From contig NZ_UTKY01000116.1 of assembly GCF_900583165.1 (NCBI RefSeq), positions 94,585-158,584 of the forward strand: 64,000 nucleotides of DNA. The letters run 5' to 3'. Below, one piece after another: positions 1 through 8,042 of the stretch. Numbering within the stretch: position 1 is the first letter of the stretch; the number at the start of each line of letters is the position of its first letter. Position numbers and translations under genes: made by a program. The DNA is from Pseudomonas viridiflava (GTDB lineage: Bacteria > Pseudomonadota > Gammaproteobacteria > Pseudomonadales > Pseudomonadaceae). Under the pieces are notes generated by a model. It did not search any database. It saw only the letters and a list, made by a program, of their open reading frames with translations, and was not told where the DNA came from.

Positions 1-2
1 TG

Positions 3-812
3 TTGCACTGCGAAACCATTTCCCGGCGCAGTCGGGAATACCAGTGGGAAATCCAACCCCACCGGCACGCGGATCTGTGCCAATTGCTTTACGTGCACAA
101 AGGCCAGGCACAGCTTGAAATCGAGGGTCAACGCACCACGCTCAATGAAGCGACATTGCAGGTATTGCCGCCGCTGTGCGTGCACGGTTTCCGCTTTTCC
201 GAAGACGTTGAAGGCTATGTGGTGACGTTATCGGCGCCCTTGGTGAGCCACTTACAGGCGCAGTTGGGCGCAACACTGGACGGTTTGCAGGCGCTGGGCA
301 GTTACCCGGCAGGCAAGGACAGCGATTACCTCAACAGCCAATTCGCCCGCCTGCAGGACGAATACGCCGACGAGCAACCCGCACGGGACATGATGATGCA
401 CGCGTTGGTCAGCGTGCTGCTGGTGTGGATCAGCCGCCAGGCGATCCAGCGCCGCCATGCGCGTGCACCCCGTGGGCGTGAATATTTCCGCCGGTTTACC
501 CAGTTGGTTGAGCAGCATTACCGAGAACATCCCAAGATCGAGGATCTGGCGCACAAGCTGGGTATCTCAGTCTCACACTTGAACGGCACGTGTCGGGAGT
601 TGGGCGGGCAGCCCGCGCTGCAGATCATGCACGACCGCCAGTTGCTGGAAGCCAAGCGCTTGCTGACCTACACCAGCATGACCATCAATGAAATGTCGGA
701 GGTATTGGGGTTTTCAGACCCGACCAACTTCTCCCGGCTGTTTCGCCGGCGGGTGGGGTTTTCGCCCAAGGCGTTTCGCGAGCAGCTGAAAGCGGATGCA
801 CCACAGGGTTAA
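3..812 (+). CDS. AraC/XylS-family transcriptional regulator, 5' end cut by window edge
   Basis: Open from the first bases with no ribosome-binding site; the apparent TTG at position 3 is only the first usable codon, so the true start lies upstream. The N-terminal half reads as a cupin-like ligand domain (HRHADLCQLLYV at its start). The C-terminal ~105 residues are a double helix-turn-helix of AraC type: a first helix pair around KIEDLAHKLGISVSHL and the signature around NEMSEVLGFSDPTNFSRLFRR, ending GFSPKAFR. The layout resembles PobR/HpaA-type activators of aromatic-acid catabolism, but the target genes would lie left of the window, so this is a guess. Family call is firm, ligand unknown. 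Confidence 0.85.
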   Translation: MHCETISRRSREYQWEIQPHRHADLCQLLYVHKGQAQLEIEGQRTTLNEATLQVLPPLCVHGFRFSEDVEGYVVTLSAPLVSHLQAQLGATLDGLQALGSYPAGKDSDYLNSQFARLQDEYADEQPARDMMMHALVSVLLVWISRQAIQRRHARAPRGREYFRRFTQLVEQHYREHPKIEDLAHKLGISVSHLNGTCRELGGQPALQIMHDRQLLEAKRLLTYTSMTINEMSEVLGFSDPTNFSRLFRRRVGFSPKAFREQLKADAPQG

Positions 813-845
813 CTGTGGGTTTGATTGGCTTTCTGCGCTGCGGTC

Positions 846-1025
846 TTAGCGCAAAGCGCTGAAACTGCCGGTGCGGGGAACGCATTGGTCCTGATGGCAG
901 CTGATCGCAAACGCCGACGGCTGCATTCGAGTCTGTTCAACCTTATAGGCCGCCGTGCCGTACAGCACGGTCGCCAAGGCGCACAGGAAGAAAATCATCA
1001 GGTACTTTCTGATTTTTAGAGTCAT
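846..1025 (-). CDS. small hypothetical membrane-anchored or secreted protein, 59 aa
   Basis: A 59-codon reading frame starting MTLKIRKYLMIFFLCA and ending FSALR, with stop TAA at 846-848. An AGAGG ribosome-binding site lies about 8 bases before the ATG. Basic residues followed by a hydrophobic stretch (about residues 8-25) give a signal-anchor or signal-peptide profile. The rest is short, with two cysteines about eight residues apart (SCHQDQC), which could form a disulfide in the periplasm. I do not recognise a family. It sits between an AraC gene and a LysR gene with no partner on its strand, and a perfect palindrome lies just upstream of its start. Confidence 0.5.
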   Translation of the reverse strand: MTLKIRKYLMIFFLCALATVLYGTAAYKVEQTRMQPSAFAISCHQDQCVPRTGSFSALR

Positions 1026-1047
1026 GGCACAGACCTCTGCACGGATC

Positions 1048-1063
1048 TAAACAGTGCTGTTTA
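1048..1063. promoter_or_regulatory. perfect 16-bp palindrome, candidate operator
   Basis: TAAACAG-TG-CTGTTTA is a perfect inverted repeat with a 2-base centre, 22 bases before the start codon of the small minus-strand gene. Its position fits an operator overlapping that gene's promoter or 5' leader. The binding protein is unknown; it does not fit the LexA consensus. Confidence 0.35.
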
Positions 1064-1125
1064 AAGCATAGGTCAGCCCGGGCGAGTTGCCATTATTAGA
1101 CGTCATTCAACCGGTTTATGTCGGC

Positions 1126-2031
1126 TTAAAGTCCGATGTCCCAGATGGGCTCCTGGGGAAACCGCAGCACCAAAAAATCCAGCAAGCTGCGCAAGGCCGA
1201 TGGCATGTGCTTGCGCGACGCGTAAACCGCGTAGATGTTCAGCTGCCGGGGCTCAGCCTCGGGCAGCAGGCGCACCAGTTCGCCACGGCGAATGTAGTCG
1301 CCAGCCTGGTAGCTGGGCAGCATCGACACCCCTACCCCGGCCAGGGTCACGCGCAATAACGTACTGGCTTCGTTGGAGGTGATATTGCCGTTGACCGGCA
1401 CCGCCACATGCTCGCCATCCTCTTCGAAATGCCACAGGCCTTTGCCGAAATAGGAGTGGGTCAGACAATTGTGCCGGGCCAGGTCTTCAACCTTCAGCGG
1501 GCGGGGGTGTTCCAGCAAATAAGCCGGGGACGCGCACACCACCGAGCGGCACACAGTGAGCCGTCGGGCGATCAGGCTGGGGTCTACGTCGTTGCTCATA
1601 CGGATGGCCAAGTCGATGCGCTCATCCACCAGGTTCACCGTGCGATCAAGCATTTGCAGATCGACCGTCACCAAGGGGAAGCGCTTGACGTAATCGGCAA
1701 TGGCCTCCGCCAGTTGGGACTGACCAAATGATGTACTCACGCTCAGGCGCAACAGGCCCCGGGGCGTGTCGTCCGGCTCGCTGACGGCGGCCTGCATGTC
1801 GCCGCACAACTCCAGCATCTGCCGGCACCTTGGCAGCGTTTCGCTACCGGCGGCGGAGAGGCTGAGCTTGCGCGTGGTGCGATGCAGCAAGCGTGCGCCA
1901 ACCCAATCCTCCAGCTCAGCCAAATAGCGCGATACCACCGGTCGCGACAGGTCCAGGTGATCGGCGGCCGCCGACTGGCTGCCCAGGTCCACCACGGTGA
2001 CAAACACGCGCATTGCTTGAAGACGGTCCAT
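1126..2031 (-). CDS. LysR-family transcriptional regulator (CrgA-like), 301 aa
   Basis: Residues 1-60 form the winged helix-turn-helix (MDRLQAMRVFVTVVDLGSQ, then SRPVVSRYLAELEDWVGARLLHRTTRKLSLS). The rest is the type-2 periplasmic-binding-like effector domain, with the usual SLIARRL, GVGVSMLP and RRGELVRLLP segments. Length is normal for the family. It is divergent from the MBL-fold protein and the NAD(P)-binding oxidoreductase starting at 2138 and 3039, with about 100 bp between starts, so those two genes are its most likely targets. Effector unknown. Confidence 0.9.
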   Translation of the reverse strand: MDRLQAMRVFVTVVDLGSQSAAADHLDLSRPVVSRYLAELEDWVGARLLHRTTRKLSLSAAGSETLPRCRQMLELCGDMQAAVSEPDDTPRGLLRLSVSTSFGQSQLAEAIADYVKRFPLVTVDLQMLDRTVNLVDERIDLAIRMSNDVDPSLIARRLTVCRSVVCASPAYLLEHPRPLKVEDLARHNCLTHSYFGKGLWHFEEDGEHVAVPVNGNITSNEASTLLRVTLAGVGVSMLPSYQAGDYIRRGELVRLLPEAEPRQLNIYAVYASRKHMPSALRSLLDFLVLRFPQEPIWDIGL

Positions 2032-2137
2032 GATCTGCCCGATTTTAGAAACAAACTATGTTCCAGCATCGCATTTTTAGTTGGGTTTGGTGCAACTAAG
2101 CTCTGTGCATCTTTTATGCGATAGCAGGAGCTGCCCC

Positions 2138-3004
2138 ATGTTTTCGACCTTCAAACGCTTGACCCTGGCGACCGCCGCCGTGGCCTTTGCCGCCCACGCG
2201 GCGGCGGCCGAGCTGACCCTCGACGTGTACAACCCTGGAGAAGCGGCGATCTTCCCGGTCAGCTCAGTGCTGGTCAGCGGTGCCAAAGACGCGATCCTGG
2301 TGGACGCGCAGTTCGGCAAAGGCCAGGCCGAGCAACTGGTGCAGAAGATCCGCGCCAGCGGTAAACACCTGACCACGATCTACATCAGCCACGGCGACCC
2401 GGACTACTACTTCGGCCTCGAGACCCTGACCGCCGCTTTCCCCGATGCCAAGGTGCTGGCGCCGCAGCCAGTGGTCGATCACATCAAAGCGACCGTGGCC
2501 GGCAAACTGGAATTCTGGGGCCCGCAAATGGGCGCCGACAAGCCGGTAAAAACCATCGTGCCCAGCGTACTCGACGGCCACAGCCTGACCCTCGAAGACC
2601 AGCAACTGGAGGTCATCGGCCTCGACGGCCCACAGCCTGATCGCAGCTTTGTGTGGATCCCGTCGATCAAGGCCGTGGTCGGTGGCGTGGTTGTCGCCGA
2701 AAACATCCACCTGTGGATGGCCGACACCCAGAGCGCTCAATCCCATAAAGATTGGCTGGCCACGTTGCAGCGTATCGAGCAACTGAAACCGCGCACGGTG
2801 ATCCCGGGGCACTACCTGGGCACGCCAACGCTGGCCTCGGTGGCGTTTACTGCTGACTACATCAAGGCCTTCGACGTCGAAACCGCCAAGGCCAAGAACG
2901 CCGCCGCCCTGATCGCGGCCATGAAAAAACGTTACCCCACCCTCGCCGACGAAAGCTCGCTGGAACTGAGCGCCAAAGTCGCCAAGGGCGAAATGAAGTG
3001 GTGA
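2138..3004 (+). CDS. secreted MBL-fold (metallo-beta-lactamase-like) protein with altered metal motif, 288 aa
   Basis: The ATG at 2138 is preferred over an upstream GTG/TTG because AGGAG (2126-2130) precedes it and it opens a clean signal peptide (MFSTFKRLTLATAAVAFAAHAAAA), so the product is likely periplasmic. The body follows the MBL fold: NPGEAAIFPVSSVLVSG, then ILVDAQFG, ISHGDPDYYFG and VIPGHYLG. The canonical H-x-H-x-D-H metal motif appears as H85-G-D87-P-D89-Y90, so two of the usual histidine ligands are replaced. It may bind a different metal set or be an atypical hydrolase. It is followed 34 bases later by an oxidoreductase and is probably controlled by the divergent LysR. Confidence 0.8.
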   Translation: MFSTFKRLTLATAAVAFAAHAAAAELTLDVYNPGEAAIFPVSSVLVSGAKDAILVDAQFGKGQAEQLVQKIRASGKHLTTIYISHGDPDYYFGLETLTAAFPDAKVLAPQPVVDHIKATVAGKLEFWGPQMGADKPVKTIVPSVLDGHSLTLEDQQLEVIGLDGPQPDRSFVWIPSIKAVVGGVVVAENIHLWMADTQSAQSHKDWLATLQRIEQLKPRTVIPGHYLGTPTLASVAFTADYIKAFDVETAKAKNAAALIAAMKKRYPTLADESSLELSAKVAKGEMKW

Positions 3005-3038
3005 ATGGTTTTATAACCCTGACTGACTGGAGAACGAC

Positions 3039-3653
3039 ATGAGCAAGATTGCAATCATTGGGGCCAGTGGCCGTGCGGGTAGCCAACTGTTGGAAGAGGC
3101 GTTGCGCCGTGGGCATAGCGTGGTGGCGATTGCCCGTAACGCTGACAAGATCGCCGCACGCCCTGGCGTCACGGTCAAACAAGCTGACGCGCTCGACGCC
3201 GAGGCGTTGCAACAGGCGGTCAGCGGCAACGATGTGGTGATCAGTGCGGCGCACTTCGCCACCCTGCCTGCCAGCGCGGTGATCGACCCGGTGAAAAAGG
3301 CCGGGGTGAAACGCCTGCTGGTGGTGGGGGGCGCGGGTTCGCTGCTGTTGTCGGGGGGTGGTCGTGTGATCGACAGCGTGGGCTTCCCAGACGAATACCG
3401 AGCCGAAGCCAGCGCAGGTGCTGAGTTTCTTGATGCGCTGCGCCAGGAGAGCGACTTGGATTGGACGTTTTTGTCGCCTTCGGCTGAGTTCGTGGAGACC
3501 GAGCGCACCGGTCAATTCCGCTTGGGTAAAGATGAATTGCTGGTGAGCAATCAAGGCCGTAGTTGGATCAGTTTTGCCGACTACGCTATCGCGCTGATCG
3601 ACGAAGTTGAATCACCAAAACACTCGCGCCAGCGTTTCACCGTGGGTTACTGA
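3039..3653 (+). CDS. NAD(P)-binding oxidoreductase, NmrA/SDR-atypical type, 204 aa
   Basis: The Rossmann dinucleotide motif GASGRAG is at the N-terminus (MSKIAIIGASGRAG), followed by VVAIARN at the end of the second strand and NDVVISAA. The protein lacks the classical SDR Tyr-x-x-x-Lys pair and matches the short NmrA-like / NAD(P)H-binding group (YwnB-like). A GGAG ribosome-binding site precedes the ATG. It is likely cotranscribed with the MBL-fold gene and under the divergent LysR. Substrate unknown. Confidence 0.85.
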   Translation: MSKIAIIGASGRAGSQLLEEALRRGHSVVAIARNADKIAARPGVTVKQADALDAEALQQAVSGNDVVISAAHFATLPASAVIDPVKKAGVKRLLVVGGAGSLLLSGGGRVIDSVGFPDEYRAEASAGAEFLDALRQESDLDWTFLSPSAEFVETERTGQFRLGKDELLVSNQGRSWISFADYAIALIDEVESPKHSRQRFTVGY

Positions 3654-3667
3654 CACAACGCGGGTAA

Positions 3668-3762
3668 AAATGTGGGAGGGGGCTTGCCCCCGATAGCAGT
3701 GGGTCAGTGACAGATAAAGTGACTGACACACCGCTATCGGGGGCAAGCCCCCTCCCACATTT
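3668..3762. repeat. REPIN: two REP sequences in inverted orientation
   Basis: Arms at 3668-3697 and 3733-3762 are perfect inverted copies of the fluorescens-type REP (core GTGGGAGGGGGCTTGCCCCC followed by GATAGC). They are joined by a spacer with the imperfect repeat GTCAGTGAC / GTGACTGAC. It lies between the convergent ends of the oxidoreductase and LysR genes and may also act as a transcription barrier. Confidence 0.9.
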
Positions 3763-3774
3763 GGACCTCTGGTG

Positions 3775-4647
3775 TCAGGGGCGTTGTGCCTGGCTCACCA
3801 GCCAATCCATGAGGGCTTCAAGCCCGTCAGACGGCTCCGTCCCCGGCGGATACACCAGGTAATACCCCATCCCCGTCGGCACCCGCAGCTCAAACGGCAT
3901 CACCAACCGCCCCGCCTTCACATCCTCGCCAATCAGCGCACTGTCGCCAATCGCCACGCCCGAACCCTGGGACGCCACCGTCATCGCCAAATCCAGCGTT
4001 TCGAAATGATGCCCCTGTGCGAGGTTACTCAACTGGGTATTCGCTGCCGACAGCCACAATGCCCAATCCTGCTCATCCCGCGTGGGGTGCAAGAGCACGT
4101 GTTGCTGCAAATCCTGCGGCTGCGTTAAACCGCCAAGCAGCAGTGGCGCGCAGACCGGGGTGAGTTGCTCATCAAACAAATGTCGCGCCTCGGCCGACTG
4201 TTCGGCAATGGGCGCATAAATCACCGCCGCGTCGAATTGCTCGCGGCGAAAGTCCACGGTGTAGGCCACGGTGGTCGTGAGCTCCACCGGCACGTCCGGG
4301 CGTTCCTTCTGCCATTGCATCAAGCGCGGCAGCAACCAGCGCATCACGCAGGTGGAGGCTTTGAGTTGCAGGGTCTGGCGGCGGCCGCCGATCTGCTCGA
4401 CCGCGTCGCCGATCAGGCCGAAAACCTGTTGCGCGCGCAGCGACCATTCGCGGCCTTCTTCGGTCAGGCTCAGGCCCCGCGCCTGGCGTTGGAACAGCGC
4501 ATAGCCCAAGTGATTTTCCAGCCCAGCGACCTGACGGCTCACCGCACCTTGGGTGATGTGCAACTGCTCGGCGGCACGAGTGAAATTGCAGCACTGCGCG
4601 GTGACCCAGAATGTGTGCAACGCAGGCAAGGGTGGAAGGCGTTTCAT
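3775..4647 (-). CDS. LysR-family transcriptional regulator, GcvA-like, 290 aa
   Basis: Start taken at the ATG opening MKRLPPLPALHTF, the usual beginning of GcvA-type regulators; an ATG nine codons upstream (4672-4674) is also possible. The helix-turn-helix covers FTRAAEQLHITQGAVSRQVAGLENHLG. The effector domain contains CVMRWLLPRLMQWQKERPDV and GSGVAIGD, typical of the GcvA/AmpR group. It is divergent from the decarboxylase and aldehyde dehydrogenase genes starting at 4760 and is probably their regulator. Family call is firm; the regulatory link rests on gene order only. Confidence 0.88.
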   Translation of the reverse strand: MKRLPPLPALHTFWVTAQCCNFTRAAEQLHITQGAVSRQVAGLENHLGYALFQRQARGLSLTEEGREWSLRAQQVFGLIGDAVEQIGGRRQTLQLKASTCVMRWLLPRLMQWQKERPDVPVELTTTVAYTVDFRREQFDAAVIYAPIAEQSAEARHLFDEQLTPVCAPLLLGGLTQPQDLQQHVLLHPTRDEQDWALWLSAANTQLSNLAQGHHFETLDLAMTVASQGSGVAIGDSALIGEDVKAGRLVMPFELRVPTGMGYYLVYPPGTEPSDGLEALMDWLVSQAQRP

Positions 4648-4739
4648 AAGGGCTGAGCCATGACGTGAGGACATGGCTAGTATGACTTTTTATCGATTGT
4701 TGCCGCTACCGGCCAGCCGGTCCAATACCGCCTCGAATC

Positions 4740-4747
4740 AATAACAA
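4740..4747 (+). promoter_or_regulatory. candidate Hfq/Crc catabolite-activity motif in the aruI leader
   Basis: AATAACAA fits the AAYAAYAA consensus bound by Hfq-Crc in Pseudomonas. It ends 12 bases before the ATG of the decarboxylase gene and abuts the GAG of a weak ribosome-binding site. Occupancy would block translation when a preferred carbon source is present, which suits an amino-acid catabolism gene. Confidence 0.4.
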
Positions 4748-4759
4748 GAGCGACATCAC

Positions 4760-6385
4760 ATGGCGACCTGCGGCGAAGTATTGGTCAAACTCCTGGAAGG
4801 CTATGGCGTGGATCAGGTGTTCGGCATCCCCGGCGTGCACACGGTGGAGCTGTATCGCGGCCTGGCCCGCTCCAGCATCCGCCATGTCACCCCGCGCCAT
4901 GAACAGGGCGCCGGTTTTATGGCCGACGGCTATGCGCGCACCCGCGGCAAGCCCGGCGTGTGCTTCATCATCACCGGCCCTGGCATGACCAATATCACCA
5001 CGGCCATGGGCCAGGCCTACGCCGATTCGATCCCGATGCTGGTGATTTCCAGCGTGCAGTCGCGCAGCCAGTTGGGCGGCGGGCGCGGCAAGCTGCATGA
5101 GCTGCCGAACCAGGGCGTGATGATGGCCGGTGTGGCGGGGTTTTCCCACACGCTGATGTCGGCAGCAGAGTTGCCGGGGGTGTTGGCGCGGGCGTTTGCG
5201 CTGTTCCAGGCCGGGCGGCCGCGGCCGGTGCATATCGAGATTCCGTTGGACGTGCTGGTGGAAAACGCTGACGCGCTGCTGGGTTGTGAACCGGTGAACG
5301 TGGCCCGTGCCGGTGCAGCACCGTCGGCAATCAAACGGATGAGCCAGTTACTGGCAGCGGCTAAGCGGCCGTTGATCCTGGCCGGTGGCGGTGCCATCGA
5401 TGCCGCGCCCGAGCTGACCCGTCTGGCCGAAACCCTTGGCGCGCCGGTGGCGCTGACCATCAATGCGAAGGGCATGTTGCCAGGCGCTCACCCGTTGCTG
5501 ATCGGCTCGACCCAAACGCTGGTCGCTACCCGCGCCCTGGTAGCCGAAGCCGACGTGGTGCTGGCCATCGGCACCGAGCTGGCGGAGACCGACTATGACG
5601 TCACCTTCGCCGGCGGTTTCGAGATTCCTGGCGCATTGCTGCGCATCGATATCGACCCCGACCAGACCGTCCGCAACTACCCGCCACAGGTGGCGTTGGT
5701 AGCTGACGCACAGATCGCCGCCGAAGCTTTGCTGGCCGAGTTGAACAGCACGCCACTGCCTGCGCGCAACGCCGACTGGGGCGCCCAGCGTGTTGCCCGG
5801 TTGTGGGCCGAATTGAACCCGGCCTGGGACGCCGCCACCCGCGCGCAAACCCTGTTCCTCAACACGGTGCTGCAAGAACTGCCCGGCGCCGTGCTGGTGG
5901 GCGACTCCACCCAACCGGTGTACAGCGGCAACCTGACCCTGAACCTCGACCACCCCCGTCGCTGGTTCAACTCATCCACCGGCTACGGCACTTTGGGCTA
6001 CGCCCTGCCCGCCGCGATTGGCGCCTGGCTGGGGCGTGGCGACGGCCAACCGGTGGTGTGCCTGATCGGCGACGGCGGGCTGCAATTTACCCTGCCGGAA
6101 CTGGCCAGCGCCGTGGAGGCGAGCACACCGATCATCGTGCTGCTGTGGAATAACCAGGGTTATGAAGAGATCAAGAAATACATGCTCAACCGCGCCATCG
6201 AACCCGTTGGCGTAGACATCTACACCCCGGACTTTATCGGTGTGGCCAAGGCACTGGGTTGCGCCGCCGAGCGCATCCAGGGCATCGCGTCATTGCGCAC
6301 GGCATTACGTGCCGCAGCTGATCGCCAGGGCCCGACGCTGATTGAAATCGACCAGGCAATTTGGATGAAGGAAGTAGCGGTATGA
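4760..6385 (+). CDS. aruI: thiamine-diphosphate-dependent decarboxylase, probable 5-guanidino-2-oxopentanoate (2-ketoarginine) decarboxylase
   Basis: 541 residues with the three-domain acetolactate-synthase fold. The Pyr domain carries FGIPGVHTVELYRGL and the catalytic-Glu region (TPRHEQGAGFMADGYAR). A central dinucleotide-type domain follows. The PP domain has the ThDP motif starting GDGGLQF and ending WNNQGYEE (about residues 437-466). The Pyr-domain text matches AruI of the P. aeruginosa arginine transaminase route, which converts 2-ketoarginine to 4-guanidinobutyraldehyde and CO2. The next gene, overlapping by 4 bases, is an aldehyde dehydrogenase that could oxidise that product. The transaminase AruH is not next door. 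An acetolactate synthase with other chemistry is the main alternative. Confidence 0.75.
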   Translation: MATCGEVLVKLLEGYGVDQVFGIPGVHTVELYRGLARSSIRHVTPRHEQGAGFMADGYARTRGKPGVCFIITGPGMTNITTAMGQAYADSIPMLVISSVQSRSQLGGGRGKLHELPNQGVMMAGVAGFSHTLMSAAELPGVLARAFALFQAGRPRPVHIEIPLDVLVENADALLGCEPVNVARAGAAPSAIKRMSQLLAAAKRPLILAGGGAIDAAPELTRLAETLGAPVALTINAKGMLPGAHPLLIGSTQTLVATRALVAEADVVLAIGTELAETDYDVTFAGGFEIPGALLRIDIDPDQTVRNYPPQVALVADAQIAAEALLAELNSTPLPARNADWGAQRVARLWAELNPAWDAATRAQTLFLNTVLQELPGAVLVGDSTQPVYSGNLTLNLDHPRRWFNSSTGYGTLGYALPAAIGAWLGRGDGQPVVCLIGDGGLQFTLPELASAVEASTPIIVLLWNNQGYEEIKKYMLNRAIEPVGVDIYTPDFIGVAKALGCAAERIQGIASLRTALRAAADRQGPTLIEIDQAIWMKEVAV

Positions 6386-7824
6386 GCGCAGTGTTGAACG
6401 GTGTGTATATCAACGGCGTGTGGCGTGAAGGCCATGCCGTGCTGGAGGTGATCAACCCGGCCACTGAGGCCACATTAGCCCAGGTCAGTGTGGGCGATGC
6501 CACGGCGGTAAACCAGGCGGTAGAGGCCGCCAGCGTGGCGTTTGGCGTCTGGTCGAAAAGCACTGGCCGTGATCGGGGTGCGTTGTTGCGCAAGGTCGCC
6601 CAGGGCGTCAGCGAGCAGCGTGAACACCTGATGCACCTACAGGCGAGCAACAACGGCAAGCCGCTGTTTGAAGCCGGTATCGATGTGGACGACGTGATCG
6701 CCACCTTCGAGTACTACGCCTGTATCGCCGAGCAGCTGGACGCCGGGCAAGACCAACCGGTGACGCTGCCCAGCGCGGATTTCAGCGCACGTCTGCGCCG
6801 TGAGCCCTGCGGCGTGGTGGGGCTGATCGTGCCGTGGAACTTCCCCATGGTCACCACCGCCTGGAAACTCGCCCCAGCCTTAGCCGCCGGTTGCTGCGTG
6901 GTGCTCAAACCCTCGGAAGTTACCCCGCTGGCTGAGCTGCACCTGGCGCAAATCATTGCCGAGGCGGGGTTCCCGGCGGGCGTGTTCAACTTGGTCTGCG
7001 GCACCGGCCTGGACGTGGGTGCACCGCTGACGGCAGACCCTCGCGTGGCGAAAATTTCCTTTACCGGCAGCAACGCCGTCGGCGTGCAAGTGATGCAACG
7101 CGCCGCCGAAACGATCAAGGGTCTGAGCCTGGAATTGGGCGGTAAGTCATCGTTGCTGGTGATGGCCGATGCCGACCTCGACCTGGCAGTGGAGCTGGCG
7201 TGCGGCGGTGGTTTTTTCAACGCCGGGCAGATGTGTTCCGCTACCAGTCGTGTGCTGGTGGCCGACAACTTGGCAGATGAATTCCTACGGCGCTTGCAAG
7301 CGCGGGCAGAGAGCATTCGCGTCGCCGAGCCGTTTGACGATGATGTGGAAATGGGCGCACTGATCAACCGGGCGCAGTACCAGCGAGTGCTCGGGCATAT
7401 CCAGCGTGGCATTGAGGATGGCGCGCGGTTGCTGTGCGGTGGCGAACGTCCGGCGGATCTGCCCCACGGCTTTTTCATTCGCCCGACGGTGTTTACCGAT
7501 GTACCGCTGGACAGCGCATTGTGGAATGAAGAGATCTTTGGCCCGGTGTTGTGCGTAAGGCGTTTCACCTCTGAGGACGAGGCCATTGCCCTGGCCAATG
7601 CCAGCGATTTCGGCTTGGTGGCCAGCGTGGTCAGTGGCAACGCCGACACGGCCGAGCGTGTGGCGAATGCCTTGCAGGCCGGGTTGGTGTGGATCAACGC
7701 TCCGCAGGTGATCTTCCCGCAGACGGCGTGGGGTGGTTACAAGCAGAGCAGTTTGGGTCGTGAGTTGGGGCCGTGGGGGTTGGCGGCATTTCAAGAAATC
7801 AAGCATGTGATTCGCGCCAACTGA
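6382..7824 (+). CDS. NAD(P)-dependent aldehyde dehydrogenase, probable 4-guanidinobutyraldehyde dehydrogenase, 480 aa
   Basis: The start at 6382 overlaps the upstream stop as ATGA, so translation is probably coupled. All catalytic elements are present: PWNFP with Asn153, LELGGKS with Glu251, and GQMCSA with the nucleophile Cys285. The coenzyme-site SFTGSNAVG and the C-terminal GGYKQSSLGRELG are also seen. Sequence and length fit the betaine/gamma-aminobutyraldehyde group. Beside an aruI-like decarboxylase, the natural substrate would be 4-guanidinobutyraldehyde, giving 4-guanidinobutyrate, a role filled by KauB in P. aeruginosa. The family is certain; the substrate is inferred from the operon. 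Confidence 0.85.
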   Translation: MSAVLNGVYINGVWREGHAVLEVINPATEATLAQVSVGDATAVNQAVEAASVAFGVWSKSTGRDRGALLRKVAQGVSEQREHLMHLQASNNGKPLFEAGIDVDDVIATFEYYACIAEQLDAGQDQPVTLPSADFSARLRREPCGVVGLIVPWNFPMVTTAWKLAPALAAGCCVVLKPSEVTPLAELHLAQIIAEAGFPAGVFNLVCGTGLDVGAPLTADPRVAKISFTGSNAVGVQVMQRAAETIKGLSLELGGKSSLLVMADADLDLAVELACGGGFFNAGQMCSATSRVLVADNLADEFLRRLQARAESIRVAEPFDDDVEMGALINRAQYQRVLGHIQRGIEDGARLLCGGERPADLPHGFFIRPTVFTDVPLDSALWNEEIFGPVLCVRRFTSEDEAIALANASDFGLVASVVSGNADTAERVANALQAGLVWINAPQVIFPQTAWGGYKQSSLGRELGPWGLAAFQEIKHVIRAN

Positions 7825-7854
7825 CACCACCGTTCTCTCAATGGAATGTGGACA

Positions 7855-7947
7855 CATGTGGGAGGGGGCTTGCCCCCGATGGCAATGTATCAGTCACTAA
7901 GATATCGACTGACACACTGCTATCTTGGGCAAGCCCCCTCCCACCTT
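7855..7947. repeat. REPIN: two REP sequences in inverted orientation
   Basis: Same family as the element at 3668. The left arm is around 7855-7882 and the right arm 7919-7947. The right copy has diverged slightly (GCTATCTTGGGCAAG instead of GCTATCGGGGGCAAG). The loop again carries a pairing between ATCAGTC and GACTGACAC. Confidence 0.88.
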
Positions 7948-8042
7948 TGATCGCATTTTTTAGATGGGGCATGCGACTTTCTGATTTGCCCCCCCTGCCC
8001 CGCCCATGGCCTGATTCGCCCTTGTTCACTCAAGGCCTGCCC

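Noticed and set aside
1048..1063. LexA box at the palindrome
   Set aside because: The spacing between CTG and CAG does not fit the LexA consensus CTG-N10-CAG.
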